Assembly (NCBI RefSeq): GCF_000633515.1
Contig: NZ_AYMP01000024.1
Span: 124,001 to 188,000, forward strand
DNA length: 64,000 nucleotides
Source: Morganella morganii H1r
GTDB lineage: Bacteria; Pseudomonadota; Gammaproteobacteria; Enterobacterales; Enterobacteriaceae
Direction of reading: 5' to 3'
Shown: one piece after another, positions 45,345 to 54,965 of the stretch
Numbering within the stretch: the first letter of the stretch is position 1
How the letters are laid out: each line of letters opens with the position of its first letter
The notes under the pieces: generated by a model
The model's input: only the letters and a program-made list of their open reading frames with translations
What the model was told of the DNA's origin: nothing
The model's database searches: none
Position numbers and translations under genes: made by a program

Positions 45345-46004
45345 ATGATGAAAAAAATCGAAGAACTGTTTGCTCATAACAAGCAGTGGTCCGAATCTGT
45401 AAATGAAAAAGATCCGGAGTTTTTCAAAGAGTTAGCACAGGCTCAAAAGCCCCGTTTTCTCTGGATCGGCTGCTCTGACAGCCGTGTTCCTGCCGAAAAA
45501 CTGATCGACGCCGCACCGGGCGATCTGTTTGTACACCGTAATGTGGCCAACCTCGTCATCCATACCGATCTGAACTGCCTGTCAGTTATCCAGTATGCAG
45601 TGGATGTACTCCAGGTTGAACATATTATCGTCTGCGGTCACTACAACTGCGGCGGTATTCAGGCCGCGATTGAAGGCACCGAGCTGGGGCTTATCAATAA
45701 CTGGTTACTGCATATCCGTGATATCTGGTATCAGCACAGCTCCCTGCTGGGCGAACTCGCACCGCAGGACCGTATCAACCGTCTGTGTGAACTGAACGTG
45801 GTGGAACAGGTGTATAACCTGGGTCACTCCACCATTATGCAGGCAGCGTGGAAACGCGGTCAGCGTGTGATGATCCACGGCTGGATCTACGGGATTAACA
45901 ACGGCCTGCTGCATGATCTGGATATCAGCTCTGACAGCCGCGAGAAAATGGAACTGGTCTACCGCCAGGCCGTGGCCAAACTCTCGAATATGCCGTCGTC
46001 CTGA
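45345..46004 (+). CDS. can: Beta-class carbonic anhydrase Can
   Basis: Can interconverts CO2 and bicarbonate, supplying bicarbonate for carboxylases in low CO2. The 219-residue protein (E. coli 220) has the zinc ligands C43, H99 and C102 (IGCSDSRVP and CGHYNCGG) with the D45/R47 pair. An equally possible start is the next codon at 45348. The gene is divergent from yadGH. A hairpin lies just past the stop. Confidence 0.96.
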   Translation: MMKKIEELFAHNKQWSESVNEKDPEFFKELAQAQKPRFLWIGCSDSRVPAEKLIDAAPGDLFVHRNVANLVIHTDLNCLSVIQYAVDVLQVEHIIVCGHYNCGGIQAAIEGTELGLINNWLLHIRDIWYQHSSLLGELAPQDRINRLCELNVVEQVYNLGHSTIMQAAWKRGQRVMIHGWIYGINNGLLHDLDISSDSREKMELVYRQAVAKLSNMPSS

Positions 46005-46011
46005 TCTTACC

Positions 46012-46041
46012 GCTGAACAGTATCTCCGGGTACTGTTCAGC
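46012..46041 (+). terminator. Strong hairpin after can, without a T-run
   Basis: GCTGAACAGTA (46012-46022) and TACTGTTCAGC (46031-46041) form a perfect 11-bp stem around an 8-base loop. The following bases are CTTACG, so intrinsic termination would be weak. It may protect the 3' end of the can mRNA. Confidence 0.5.
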
Positions 46042-46143
46042 CTTACGTATCATTACCATACCGCCCGTAATATCTTGCGCTTCTTATACTGATTTTATAT
46101 AAGTACCTGTTCACTCCGCTTTGTTCATATTAAAGGATTTTTT

Positions 46144-46734
46144 ATGAATACAATGATCGTCAGAGAAACCGGCATTTATTTTATCAAAGAACAGATTTAT
46201 TCAAAAGGCGGGCTGCCGACCCTCGCAAATACAATCGGTCCCTCCGCGAAACAGATATACCGGATGGTACTTCAGCTTAAAATAGAGCAGGATGTTTTTT
46301 ACGATAATAAAAAAGTAAATCATAATGATCTCAGTACATGGCAGCAACTCAGGGTACTGTTTGATAATGATATTATCTCACAACGTGATAAAAAAAACGG
46401 GAAAGTTATTGTCGGGTTAGAATATGCCGGATTTGATACTTACGTGACGCCTTTCGCGGGATTTGAAGATACTCTGCCACAAGCGCTGACAAGTGACTAT
46501 CTGTACAATAAGGACCTGCTTCCTGCTCCGTTCATTTATGGCAAAGATCCTATTCCGTCCGTCAGATTATATAACAATCCTCATGTTCAGTTTTTTATGG
46601 ATCAGGGCGGACGGGGCATCCCGACAGCACTGGGAAAATTTGATAAAAACAACCGCAATCTCGGTATCATAAAAAATGAAACTGAGTTTACTCAAATATT
46701 AAATATGATTAAGGCTGGTTATGAGAAAAAATGA
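46144..46734 (+). CDS. Protein of unknown function, first gene of an AT-rich pair between can and hpt
   Basis: This soluble protein of 196 residues has no signal peptide or membrane helix. The N-terminal 50 residues (FIKEQIYSKGGLPTLANTI, then KQIYRMVLQLKIEQD) look helical and could form a winged-helix-like fold, but this is weak. The C-terminal part is rich in Asn, Lys and Tyr. Codon use is more AT-rich than in the flanking can and hpt genes, which suggests acquisition. It ends 14 bases inside the next gene, a membrane protein. Such a pair could be a toxin with an immunity protein, or a regulator with a membrane partner. I recognise no family. Confidence 0.6.
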   Translation: MNTMIVRETGIYFIKEQIYSKGGLPTLANTIGPSAKQIYRMVLQLKIEQDVFYDNKKVNHNDLSTWQQLRVLFDNDIISQRDKKNGKVIVGLEYAGFDTYVTPFAGFEDTLPQALTSDYLYNKDLLPAPFIYGKDPIPSVRLYNNPHVQFFMDQGGRGIPTALGKFDKNNRNLGIIKNETEFTQILNMIKAGYEKK

Positions 46735-47158
46735 TCTGCTGATGATCCTTTCATTCAGTTTAATTAATTTAATGGCAGGCTATTCTTTATCATCATTTGC
46801 CATGAATATCTATTTTCCGGCGGATGCCACCGTCATTTATACTGATATTTCCGCTATCTTTGCTACAAAAGCAATTATTGCCGCAGGTTTTTTCTGTATC
46901 AGTCTGATTTCATTTTTAATTATTTTTATCCGCAGGAGAGAGATCACCGCTCTGTCTGCTATATTAATGACTGTTATTAATGTCATTACATTTATACTGG
47001 TCACATTCTGCTACGGTAACATTTACTTTGGTCATGTCTTTCCGGCAGGAATAACGAATATTCCTTTTTCAGCCTTTAGTTATTATCCGTTACTGCTGTT
47101 AACAGCGCTGATTTCCGCGATTATCCTGTTCATCATACAGAAACGGGCAACACGCTGA
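46721..47158 (+). CDS. Small integral membrane protein of unknown function, second gene of the pair
   Basis: The 145-residue protein has about four predicted membrane helices: LLMILSFSLINLMAGYSLSS, then AIIAAGFFCISLISFLIIFI, AILMTVINVITFILVTF and YYPLLLLTALISAIILFII, with a positive tail. It overlaps the preceding gene by 14 bases, so the two are probably expressed together. Base use is AT-rich like its partner. Size and topology suit an immunity or anchoring protein, but nothing proves it. Confidence 0.6.
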   Translation: MRKNDLLMILSFSLINLMAGYSLSSFAMNIYFPADATVIYTDISAIFATKAIIAAGFFCISLISFLIIFIRRREITALSAILMTVINVITFILVTFCYGNIYFGHVFPAGITNIPFSAFSYYPLLLLTALISAIILFIIQKRATR

Positions 47159-47168
47159 AATAAGATAT

Positions 47169-47197
47169 AAAAACGGCACCCGCTGGTGCCGTTTTTA
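47169..47197. terminator. Bidirectional intrinsic terminator between the unknown pair and hpt
   Basis: AACGGCACC (47172-47180) and GGTGCCGTT (47185-47193) pair across a 4-base loop. A run of A residues lies on the left and T residues on the right, serving both converging units. Confidence 0.9.
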
Positions 47198-47215
47198 TAT
47201 TCACAACCGGACAGA

Positions 47216-47755
47216 TTACGCTTCCAGCAGTGTCACATGGCCGATATACGGCAGGTGGCGATAGCTCTGGGCGTAGTCGATGCCGTAGCCGACCACAAAT
47301 TTATCTTCAATTGCGTAACCGACCCAGTCAACCGGCACATCCACTTCACGGCGGGACGGTTTATCCAGCAGGGTGCAGATAGCCACAGAGTTCGGGCCGC
47401 GCAGAGACAGAATGTCGCGCACACGGTGTAAGGTATTGCCGGAGTCAATGATATCTTCCACGATCAGCACATCTTTGCCGCGGATATCTTCGTCCAGGTC
47501 TTTGACAATTTTCACATCACGGGTGGACGAAGTGCCGCTGCCGTAACTGGATACCGTCATAAAATCGACTTCATGCGGAACATCAATTTTACGGCACAGG
47601 TCGGCCATAAAAATAAAGGATCCTTTCAGTAACCCGACTAAGACCAGCTCTTTGTTGCTGTGACGATAGTGTGCGGAAATTTCGCTGCCGAGATCGGCAA
47701 CACGCTGCTGAATCTCAGCTTCGGAGATCATTGTATCTAAGGTGTGTTTCTTCAT
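47216..47755 (-). CDS. hpt: Hypoxanthine phosphoribosyltransferase
   Basis: Hpt salvages hypoxanthine to IMP using PRPP. The 179-residue protein carries the PRPP motif [14 protein letters not shown] and the flexible-loop [13 protein letters not shown]. The length matches E. coli Hpt (178). In E. coli hpt and can are direct neighbours; here two extra genes lie between them. Confidence 0.96.
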   Translation of the reverse strand: MKKHTLDTMISEAEIQQRVADLGSEISAHYRHSNKELVLVGLLKGSFIFMADLCRKIDVPHEVDFMTVSSYGSGTSSTRDVKIVKDLDEDIRGKDVLIVEDIIDSGNTLHRVRDILSLRGPNSVAICTLLDKPSRREVDVPVDWVGYAIEDKFVVGYGIDYAQSYRHLPYIGHVTLLEA

Positions 47756-47908
47756 GATTTTTTTGTCGTCAACGGTACGCTGTTTCAGTGGTTCGGCATT
47801 AAACCCGGTTTAATACCGGTCAGAAAGCGCGTTAGTTTAGCATACCACGGACAGATAAACAGTATCCGCGCCATGACTGACGCGGATTGTCACCGGTTAA
47901 TGTTATAT

Positions 47909-49513
47909 TCAGGCCGTGACCGTAAAGCCGGTCATCATACCGGTATCTTCATGCTCCAGCAGGTGACAGTGCGCCATAAACGGATGCGCATTGGTGGCCG
48001 GATGGTCAAATTTCACCAGTACTTCGCTGACATTGCCTTCGATCCGCACCATATCTTTCCAGCCCTGCCGGTGTGCTGCCGGTGTGCGTCCGCCTTCGCT
48101 GAGAATACGGAAACGGGTGCCGTGGATATGGAACGGGTGCAGCATCATGTCGCCGACACCGGAGATAATCCAGCGCTCCGCCTGCCCCTGTTTCACATCA
48201 AAGGCGCTTTCGGTCATGGAGAACGGGATACCGTTGATGCTGTTGGCATTCATCAGATCAACCTCACCGGCGCCGCAGTGACCGCCGCCATTGTGCATAC
48301 CACTGCTCATGCCTTTCATTCCGCCCATATGTCCGCCGCTCATATGACTGCCCATACCACCGTGCATGCCCATCCCGGCCATCGCCTGCGGGCCGTATTT
48401 GTCGGTCAGCATCATCATACCCTGCATATCGAGGCGCATATCCATCATCAGACGGAACTCACGTACCGGCAGACGGGAGGTATCGATCAGCGCAGGCATG
48501 GCTGCCAGTACATCCGGCAGTTTACCGCGTGCGGCATCAAGTGCCGGACGGACGGACAGCACCGGCAGCGGAGCATCAAACGGTGCCAGGGTCATTCCCA
48601 TCTGACGTACCGGTAAGGTGACAATATCAAACATTTTTCCGTCCGATGTGTCCACCAGCACTTCAAACCGTTCTCCCGGCAGCATCGGCAACTCCTGCAC
48701 TTTTACCGGTTCGGCGAGCAGGCCGCCGTCACTGCCGACCACATACAACGGACGCCCGTCACCGGCTGCCATCCGCAGACTGCGGGCATTACAGCCGTTG
48801 AGCAGACGCAGCCGCAACCAGCCGCGCGGAGCCATATGCTGCGGGTAAACCGCACCGTTGGTCAGCATGGTGTCACCAAACCAGCCGACTGCCGCTGACA
48901 TCACATCCAGCTGATAATCAATTTCGCCATCTGCCGTCAGACGCTTATCCTGCAATACCACCGGGATATCATCGGTGCCCCACTCGCCCGGCAGACCGGT
49001 TGAAGCAGTATTGTCATCCTCAATCAGTACCAGCCCGGCCAGTCCCATTGCGACCTGATGACCGGTTTTGCCGTGGGTGTGCGGGTGGAACCAGCAGGTG
49101 GCTTCCGGTTGATCCGGGGTGAAACTGACCGTGCGGGTACCGCCCGGGGCGATAATGGCCTGCGGCCCGCCATCCTGCTCACCGCTGATCTCCAGACCGT
49201 GCCAGTGAACCGTGGTCGCTTCCGGCAGTTTATTGATGATATCCACCGTCACCGGCTTACCGCGCCGCAGTTTCAGTGCCGGGCCCAGTAAATCACCGTT
49301 ATATCCCCAGGTTTGGGTCGTTTTGCCGGGAATAAACGCCATTTTACCCTGCTGAATATTCAGGGTGATTTTTTGTGCATTATCCGCCGTTAACAGCGGC
49401 GGAATAGCAAGAGCCGGGCGCTCCTGTGCCGCAAAAGCAAACCGGCTCCATGCCGGCAGCATCGTGGCAGCACCTAAGAATGCGCTATATTTCAAAAAAT
49501 CGCGTCGTTGCAT
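47909..49513 (-). CDS. cueO: Multicopper oxidase CueO
   Basis: CueO oxidises Cu(I) in the periplasm to protect against copper. The 534-residue protein (E. coli 516) starts with a twin-arginine signal [11 protein letters not shown]. Copper ligands appear in [34 protein letters not shown] and [15 protein letters not shown] Met- and His-rich insert (about residues 350-410) matches the copper-sensing substrate region of CueO and is somewhat longer here. The gene is driven by a CueR-type promoter at 49579-49609. Confidence 0.96.
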   Translation of the reverse strand: MQRRDFLKYSAFLGAATMLPAWSRFAFAAQERPALAIPPLLTADNAQKITLNIQQGKMAFIPGKTTQTWGYNGDLLGPALKLRRGKPVTVDIINKLPEATTVHWHGLEISGEQDGGPQAIIAPGGTRTVSFTPDQPEATCWFHPHTHGKTGHQVAMGLAGLVLIEDDNTASTGLPGEWGTDDIPVVLQDKRLTADGEIDYQLDVMSAAVGWFGDTMLTNGAVYPQHMAPRGWLRLRLLNGCNARSLRMAAGDGRPLYVVGSDGGLLAEPVKVQELPMLPGERFEVLVDTSDGKMFDIVTLPVRQMGMTLAPFDAPLPVLSVRPALDAARGKLPDVLAAMPALIDTSRLPVREFRLMMDMRLDMQGMMMLTDKYGPQAMAGMGMHGGMGSHMSGGHMGGMKGMSSGMHNGGGHCGAGEVDLMNANSINGIPFSMTESAFDVKQGQAERWIISGVGDMMLHPFHIHGTRFRILSEGGRTPAAHRQGWKDMVRIEGNVSEVLVKFDHPATNAHPFMAHCHLLEHEDTGMMTGFTVTA

Positions 49514-49578
49514 GATATGCTTCCTTTATCATCAGTGGTGATATGCTATGACAAAATGATCGGGTTCTGTTATAGCGC

Positions 49579-49609
49579 AGGCTAAACCCTGCCCTAAGGG
49601 TAAGGTCAA
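49579..49609 (-). promoter_or_regulatory. CueR-type copper-responsive promoter of cueO
   Basis: On the minus strand TTGACC (-35) and TAGCCT (-10) are separated by exactly 19 bases, the long spacer typical of MerR-family activators. The spacer holds the imperfect dyad ACCTTACCC/GGGCAGGGT that matches the CueR operator of copA and cueO. A second inverted repeat, TATTCCC/GGGAATA at 49612-49630, lies just upstream. Confidence 0.8.
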
Positions 49610-49726
49610 TCTATTCCCTTTCCGGGAATAAGGGCTTTACACCACTTTAGTCAGCGGATGACATTCGCGACAAAACTATTAAAATCTTCACATAAACTGA
49701 CAGGCGCTACCGGTAAACTACTTACT

Positions 49727-50071
49727 ATGAAACTATTCCTTCACACTTTATTCAGCTGTGCCCTGCTGCTTTCCCTGCCCGCGAAAGCGCTGACGCCGTC
49801 ACAGGCTGAAGACCTCGCCGGACTGACTGCAGTTTTTATTTATCTGAAAAATGATTGCGGTTATGAAGATTTGCCGAATGCCCGCATCGAAAAAGCGATC
49901 TTACTGTTTGCCAAAAGTAACCGCTGGGATATGAGCAATTATGATACCCGGCAGATGGCGGAAATGAATAAAGAGAACTATTTCGACATCAAACAGATAA
50001 AGCTGCCGGAAAACTACAAATGCACCGCACTGGCCCGTGATTCACTGCCGTTGCTTGCCTATGTGAAATAA
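49727..50071 (+). CDS. yacC: YacC, small exported protein of the PulS/OutS (pilotin-like) family
   Basis: The 114-residue protein has a signal peptide (LHTLFSCALLLSLPAKA). The mature part resembles E. coli YacC: SQAEDLAGLTAVFIYLKNDC near its start and ALARDSLPLLAYVK at the end, with the two conserved cysteines. The PulS/OutS family helps type II secretins reach the outer membrane, but no secretin is in the window. I start at 49727; the frame is open to 49658. It is divergent from cueO, as in E. coli. Confidence 0.88.
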   Translation: MKLFLHTLFSCALLLSLPAKALTPSQAEDLAGLTAVFIYLKNDCGYEDLPNARIEKAILLFAKSNRWDMSNYDTRQMAEMNKENYFDIKQIKLPENYKCTALARDSLPLLAYVK

Positions 50072-50214
50072 TTTACCGGCACCCGAATCGGTTAAGCGGT
50101 AATAAAACAGCCTGAGAGCGGATTTCTGTATGAATGTCCTCGATTATCACCCGCTATATTGATATAACCTCTGTCAATATTGATCCCTTTCTGCTGATAA
50201 TACGCTGTCCGGAC

Positions 50215-50844
50215 ATGATAAAAATAGCGCTCATCGATGACCATGTAGTTGTGCGATCCGGTTTCGCCCAGCTCCTGACACTGGAGCCGGATATTACCAT
50301 CGCCGGACAATATGCCAGTGCGGCGGAAGCCTGGCCCGCACTGACCCGTCCGGATATTGATGTGGTGATCATGGATATTTCCATGCCGGATGAAAACGGA
50401 TTACAGTTGCTCGCCCGCCTGCGGGAGCGCAAAACGTCCTTCCGTACCATCATTCTCAGTATTTATGATACCCCTGCTTTTGTGCAGAGTGCGCTGGACG
50501 CCGGTGCCGGTGCGTATCTCACCAAACGCTGCGGCCCGGAAGAGCTGGTTCAGGCGGTGCGTTCCGTGCATCAGGGCGGCTGCTATCTGTGTGCGGATGC
50601 CATGCGCGCGCTGCGCCAGTCACCGCCGGAAAACCGGGCGCTGGAAGAGCTGACCCCGCGCGAGCGCGAGGTGTTTGATCTGCTGGTCGCCGGGATGAGT
50701 GTGCGGGCGATAGCGGATAAACTCGAGCTCAGCCATAAAACTGTGCATGTCCACCGCGCCAATGTGCTGGGCAAACTGCAGTGTGACAGCACGATCGATC
50801 TGGTTCATTTTGCCCTGGCGCATCACCTTATCGCGGGGCAATAA
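50215..50844 (+). CDS. uhpA: UhpA-type response regulator
   Basis: The 209-residue NarL/FixJ-family regulator begins MIKIALIDDHVVVRSGFAQL, very like UhpA. The phosphoacceptor is D54 in VIMDISMPD, and the C-terminal LuxR-type helix-turn-helix includes LTPREREVFDLLVAGMSV and LSHKTVHVHRANVLGKL. The frame is open to 50134, but the alignment supports 50215. It is followed 3 bases later by the sensor kinase. By analogy it activates sugar-phosphate uptake; here the only such transporter is the AfuABC set downstream. Confidence 0.9.
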   Translation: MIKIALIDDHVVVRSGFAQLLTLEPDITIAGQYASAAEAWPALTRPDIDVVIMDISMPDENGLQLLARLRERKTSFRTIILSIYDTPAFVQSALDAGAGAYLTKRCGPEELVQAVRSVHQGGCYLCADAMRALRQSPPENRALEELTPREREVFDLLVAGMSVRAIADKLELSHKTVHVHRANVLGKLQCDSTIDLVHFALAHHLIAGQ

Positions 50845-50847
50845 GCC

Positions 50848-52395
50848 ATGAGGCGCGGCGCCCGTCTGCTGTTACAGTCAGTATTTCTGCTGTTTACCTA
50901 TTCCCTGACCTGGATTGGTCTGTGGATCATCGGTTTTTATCTCAGTCAGAACAGTGTGTTATCCGCGTTTTTTCTGCCGGAAGGCTTGCGGCTGGCGCTG
51001 ATGATCCTGCTGTGGCGGCGTTTCTGGCCGACCCTGTTACTGGCGGAGCTGCTGCTGAATATCTGGCTGGCACAGGAACAGCTGCTGTCACAGCCGGTGA
51101 TCCTGCTGTCGCCGCTGCTGAGCCTTATCAGCGCCTTTATTATCCAGACCACCTGGTGGCGCTATACCCTTTACTGGCAGCGGCTGTTACTGCTGATCGC
51201 CGGTGTCGGTATCAACAGTCTGCTGCACACCCTGGTGTTCAGCCTGCTGACCCCGCTGAGTGTCAGCCAGATTTTCCTCACCACGCTGACCGGCGGTATT
51301 CTGCTGACCCCGTTCGTCTATCTGATCTATGAATACCTCCATGAACAGCATTTCCGTCTGATCCTGGATTACGGCACACCTGATCCGCAGCTGCGCACCT
51401 CATTACTGATGTGGTGTTTTCTGTTCTGCCTGGCCGGGCTCAGCGCCCAGATCTTTTTTACCCCGGAAATTGAGCGCCTGCTGGTGCTGCTGGTCTTTAT
51501 CCCCAATGTCTTTATGGCATACCGCTACGGCTGGCAGGGCGGTGTGCTCTCTGCTCTGCTCGGCAGCCTGATTATCACCTTTGCCCGCCGGTTTAACGGC
51601 GCATTTGCTGATTTACAGGAATTACAGATGTTTATGAGCACCCAGGCGCTGATTGGTATCGGCCTCGGGATTGCCATCAGCCGTCAGCAGCAGTTGTCAC
51701 GTAATTTACAGCGCTACCGCGAACGGCTGGAGCAGGAGTTACAGGCGCGGCGGGATCTGATGCAGCAGCTGGTACATACAGAAGAGGATGTCAAAAAAGC
51801 GATTGCCCGCGAGCTGCATGATGAAATCGGTCAAAACATCACGGCGATTCAGATCCAGTCGATGCTGGTCAGAAAAACCGCGCCGGATCCGCAAAGCAGC
51901 CGTGCGGCGGCACAAATCAATGAACTGGCACAAAAAATCCACCAGTCCACCCGCCAGCTGCTGAGAGAGCTGCGCCCGCCGGTGCTGAGTGAAATGTCTC
52001 TCGAAAATGCCCTGCGCCATCTGATGACGGAATTTGCGTTCGGGGAAAACGGCATTCAGTGTGAATTTCATTATGAACTGAAACAGCCGCCGGAAAATGA
52101 AACCGTACTGTTCACGCTTTACCGGCTGGTGCAGGAATTGTTAAATAACATCAGCAAGCATGCCGGCGCCACTCATATCCTCATCATACTGAAACAGCAA
52201 CGTGACACGATACAGCTTCACGTCTCTGATAACGGCATCGGTATCCCGGAGAGCAAACGTCGCGGCGGCTTTGGTCTGCGCGGTATTGAGGAACGGGTCA
52301 GGGCACTCGGCGGCGACTGGACACTGACCACCACCGGCGGGACCCGGATTATTGTTAACCTGCCCACATTTTCTGATGAAAATCACGAAAACTAA
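50848..52395 (+). CDS. uhpB: UhpB-type sensor histidine kinase
   Basis: The 515-residue membrane kinase (E. coli UhpB 500) has an N-terminal MASE1-type region of about eight helices, then a HisKA_3 domain with the phosphorylated histidine H324 in RELHDEIGQNITAIQ. The ATPase domain has VQELLNNISKHAGA and DNGIGIPESKRRGGFGLRGI. UhpB is controlled by UhpC and phosphorylates UhpA in response to external glucose-6-phosphate. It lies 3 bases after uhpA; an 86-base gap separates it from uhpC. Confidence 0.92.
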   Translation: MRRGARLLLQSVFLLFTYSLTWIGLWIIGFYLSQNSVLSAFFLPEGLRLALMILLWRRFWPTLLLAELLLNIWLAQEQLLSQPVILLSPLLSLISAFIIQTTWWRYTLYWQRLLLLIAGVGINSLLHTLVFSLLTPLSVSQIFLTTLTGGILLTPFVYLIYEYLHEQHFRLILDYGTPDPQLRTSLLMWCFLFCLAGLSAQIFFTPEIERLLVLLVFIPNVFMAYRYGWQGGVLSALLGSLIITFARRFNGAFADLQELQMFMSTQALIGIGLGIAISRQQQLSRNLQRYRERLEQELQARRDLMQQLVHTEEDVKKAIARELHDEIGQNITAIQIQSMLVRKTAPDPQSSRAAAQINELAQKIHQSTRQLLRELRPPVLSEMSLENALRHLMTEFAFGENGIQCEFHYELKQPPENETVLFTLYRLVQELLNNISKHAGATHILIILKQQRDTIQLHVSDNGIGIPESKRRGGFGLRGIEERVRALGGDWTLTTTGGTRIIVNLPTFSDENHEN

Positions 52396-52481
52396 GACTT
52401 ATTCCTGGTCATCTACTACCTTCTCTCATCCTTTTTATTGACAGATTGATTACATTTGCAGCCTGAACGGGACATAACGTA

Positions 52482-53810
52482 ATGGCCGGAAAACAGACCA
52501 AAACCATGGATAAAACCTATCAATTCTGGCGCAACAAACTGATGTTATCGATGATAATCGGTTACGCCACGTTTTATCTGACCCGGAAAAGCTTCAACTT
52601 TGTAATGCCGGTGATGCAGACAGAACTGCATCTCGATAAAAGCGATATCGGCCTGATAGCGACCGCGTTTTACCTGAGTTACGGCATCTCAAAATTTGTA
52701 TCGGGGATTTTCCACGATATCACCGGTTACCGCTGGTTTATGGGGGCCGGGCTGTTTATGACAGGCGTGCTGAATATTGTATTTGCCTGGTGCCTGTCAT
52801 TGCCCGCCCTGCTGATTGTCTGGACACTGAACGGTTTTTTTCAGGGCTGGGGCTGGCCGCCGTGTGCGCGCATCCTGACACACTGGTACTCGCGCAATGA
52901 ACGCGGCTTCTGGTGGGGATTGTGGAATATCTCCATCAACCTCGGCGGCATTACTCTGCCGCTGCTGACCGCCTGGCTGGCGACCCGTTACAGCTGGCAG
53001 ACCGCCCTGATAGTGCCGGGCATTATCGGGATGGTGACCGGCCTGTGGCTGTGCCGCCGCTTGCACGGCACGCCGCAGGAGGAAGGATTACCGACTGTCG
53101 GACAATGGCGGCATGACCCGTCAGAACTGCGTCAGGAGCAGTTATCCCCGCCGCTGCCGATGCGGGTGATCCTGAAAGAGACCATTTTATGTAACCGGAT
53201 GATCTGGTTACTCGGTTTCTCCTACATTCTCGTTTATCTCATCCGGATGGCGATCAATGACTGGGGAAACCTGTGGTTATCCGAAACACACGGCAACAAT
53301 CTGCTCAGTGCCAATGCCACATTGTCACTGTTTGAACTGGGCGGTTTGCTGGGTGCGGTCTGCGCGGGCTGGGGATCGGATATTTTATTCCGTGGTCAGC
53401 GCGCCCCGATGATCCTGCTGTTTTCCCTCGGCCTGTTTATTGCAGTCAGCGCCCTGTGGTTAATACCGATTCATCACTACGGACTGCTGGCGGCGTGTTT
53501 CTTCAGTACCGGCTTTTTTGTATTCGGGCCGCAAATGTTAATCGGACTGGCGGCGACAGAATATTGCCATAAAAAAGCCGCCGGTACGGTAACGGGTTAC
53601 CTGGGTCTTTACGCCTACTTAGGGGCGGCAATGGCCGGGTGGCCACTCGCACAGGTCATGGCACATTACGGCTGGCAGGGCATGTTTACCCTGCTGACCA
53701 GTGCTGCGGCACTGACGGGATTACTGCTGATGCCGCTGCTGATCGCTAATGTCAGCAGGCGGGAACATCTGGCAGGCTCTGTTTCACTCTCCGATGACAG
53801 AACCCTATAA
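52482..53810 (+). CDS. uhpC: UhpC-type sugar-phosphate sensor of the MFS organophosphate antiporter family
   Basis: The 442-residue protein (E. coli UhpC 439) has twelve predicted membrane helices and the family motif GYATFYLTRKSFNFVMPVM. UhpC resembles the transporter UhpT but acts as the receptor for external glucose-6-phosphate, working with UhpB. I call it UhpC rather than UhpT because it follows uhpAB and its N-terminus and length match UhpC. Only 17 bases separate it from afuA, so sensor and transporter genes are probably co-transcribed. Confidence 0.85.
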   Translation: MAGKQTKTMDKTYQFWRNKLMLSMIIGYATFYLTRKSFNFVMPVMQTELHLDKSDIGLIATAFYLSYGISKFVSGIFHDITGYRWFMGAGLFMTGVLNIVFAWCLSLPALLIVWTLNGFFQGWGWPPCARILTHWYSRNERGFWWGLWNISINLGGITLPLLTAWLATRYSWQTALIVPGIIGMVTGLWLCRRLHGTPQEEGLPTVGQWRHDPSELRQEQLSPPLPMRVILKETILCNRMIWLLGFSYILVYLIRMAINDWGNLWLSETHGNNLLSANATLSLFELGGLLGAVCAGWGSDILFRGQRAPMILLFSLGLFIAVSALWLIPIHHYGLLAACFFSTGFFVFGPQMLIGLAATEYCHKKAAGTVTGYLGLYAYLGAAMAGWPLAQVMAHYGWQGMFTLLTSAAALTGLLLMPLLIANVSRREHLAGSVSLSDDRTL

Positions 53811-53827
53811 TAAGGAATGAACTGATA

Positions 53828-54859
53828 ATGAAACTCAAGACCCTCTCTGCTCTCGCTGCCGCCGGTTTATCACTGGCTGCTGTTACCACATCCGCGAATG
53901 CCGCCGGTCGTCTGGTGGTTTACTGCAGCGCGACCAACGCCATGTGTGAAGCTGAAACACAGGCTTTCGCCAAAAAATACGATGTGAAAACCACGTTTGT
54001 CCGTAACGGTTCCGGCAGCACCCTGGCCAAAATCGAAGCGGAAAAACGCAACCCGCAGGCTGACGTCTGGTACGGCGGTACATTAGATCCGCATTCACAG
54101 GCGGGTGAGATGGATCTGCTGGAAGCGTACAAATCCCCGAATTTAGATCAGATCATGCCGCAGTTCCGTGATCCGGCCAAACGCAAAGGCAACTACTCCT
54201 CTGCGGTTTATGTCGGCATCTTAGGTTTCGGTGTGAACAAAGATCGTCTGAAAGAGAAAGGCCTGCCTATCCCGGCCTGCTGGAAAGATCTGACCAGGCC
54301 GGAATACAAAGGCGAAATCCAGATTGCTGACCCGCAGAGCTCCGGTACGGCTTACACCGCGCTGGCAACATTTGACCAGCTGTGGGGCACCGATCAGGCA
54401 TTCGATTACCTGAAAAAACTCAACAGCAATATCTCCCAGTACACCAAATCCGGTATTGCCCCGGCGCGTAACGCCGCCCGTGGTGAATCCGCTATCGGTA
54501 TCGGTTTCCTGCACGACTATTCGCTGGAAGTGGAAAACGGCGCACCGCTGGAGTTAATTTCCCCGTGTGAAGGTACCGGTTATGAAATCGGCGGTATCAG
54601 TATCCTGAAAAATGCCCGTAACATGGACAACGCCAAACTGTTCGTGGATTTCGTACTCTCCAAAGAAGCCCAGGAAATCAGCTGGAAAGAGGGTAAATCT
54701 TACCAGATCCTGACCAATACCACGGCTGAATCCTCACCAATGTCACTGAAACTCTCTGATCTGAAACTGATCAACTACGATATGGATAAATACGGCGATG
54801 CAGAAACCCGTAAGAATCTGATCAACAAGTGGGTCACCGAAGTCAAAATGAGTAAGTAA
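53828..54859 (+). CDS. afuA: AfuA-type periplasmic sugar-phosphate binding protein
   Basis: The 343-residue periplasmic binding protein has a signal peptide cut near residue 25 (AVTTSANA). The fold is of the class once annotated as ferric-iron binding (VVYCSATNAMCEAETQAF; GSGSTLAKIEAEKRNPQADVWY, with GG after it). AfuA proteins of this group bind glucose-6-phosphate and fructose-6-phosphate. The position directly after uhpABC supports the sugar-phosphate role over iron. A hairpin follows the stop. Confidence 0.82.
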   Translation: MKLKTLSALAAAGLSLAAVTTSANAAGRLVVYCSATNAMCEAETQAFAKKYDVKTTFVRNGSGSTLAKIEAEKRNPQADVWYGGTLDPHSQAGEMDLLEAYKSPNLDQIMPQFRDPAKRKGNYSSAVYVGILGFGVNKDRLKEKGLPIPACWKDLTRPEYKGEIQIADPQSSGTAYTALATFDQLWGTDQAFDYLKKLNSNISQYTKSGIAPARNAARGESAIGIGFLHDYSLEVENGAPLELISPCEGTGYEIGGISILKNARNMDNAKLFVDFVLSKEAQEISWKEGKSYQILTNTTAESSPMSLKLSDLKLINYDMDKYGDAETRKNLINKWVTEVKMSK

Positions 54860-54868
54860 TGTTGTCTG

Positions 54869-54902
54869 CCGCGCGGTGTTCTGCCGCGCGGTCTTGTTTT
54901 TA
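54869..54902 (+). terminator. Intercistronic hairpin between afuA and afuB
   Basis: Two copies of the self-complementary CCGCGCGG (54869-54876 and 54884-54891) can pair into an 8-bp stem with a 7-base loop, followed by TCTTG and a T-run. Such hairpins often allow partial read-through, so that the binding protein is made in excess over the permease. Confidence 0.65.
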
Positions 54903-54965
54903 TTATAATAATTATATTGTCTTGTCTCATTCAGCTGAGTGAGAACGGGCAAGGGAGATTCTTTA

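Noticed and set aside
47744-48616. 290-residue plus-strand frame
   Set aside because: It is antisense to cueO; its His-rich stretch mirrors the Met/His-rich insert of CueO.
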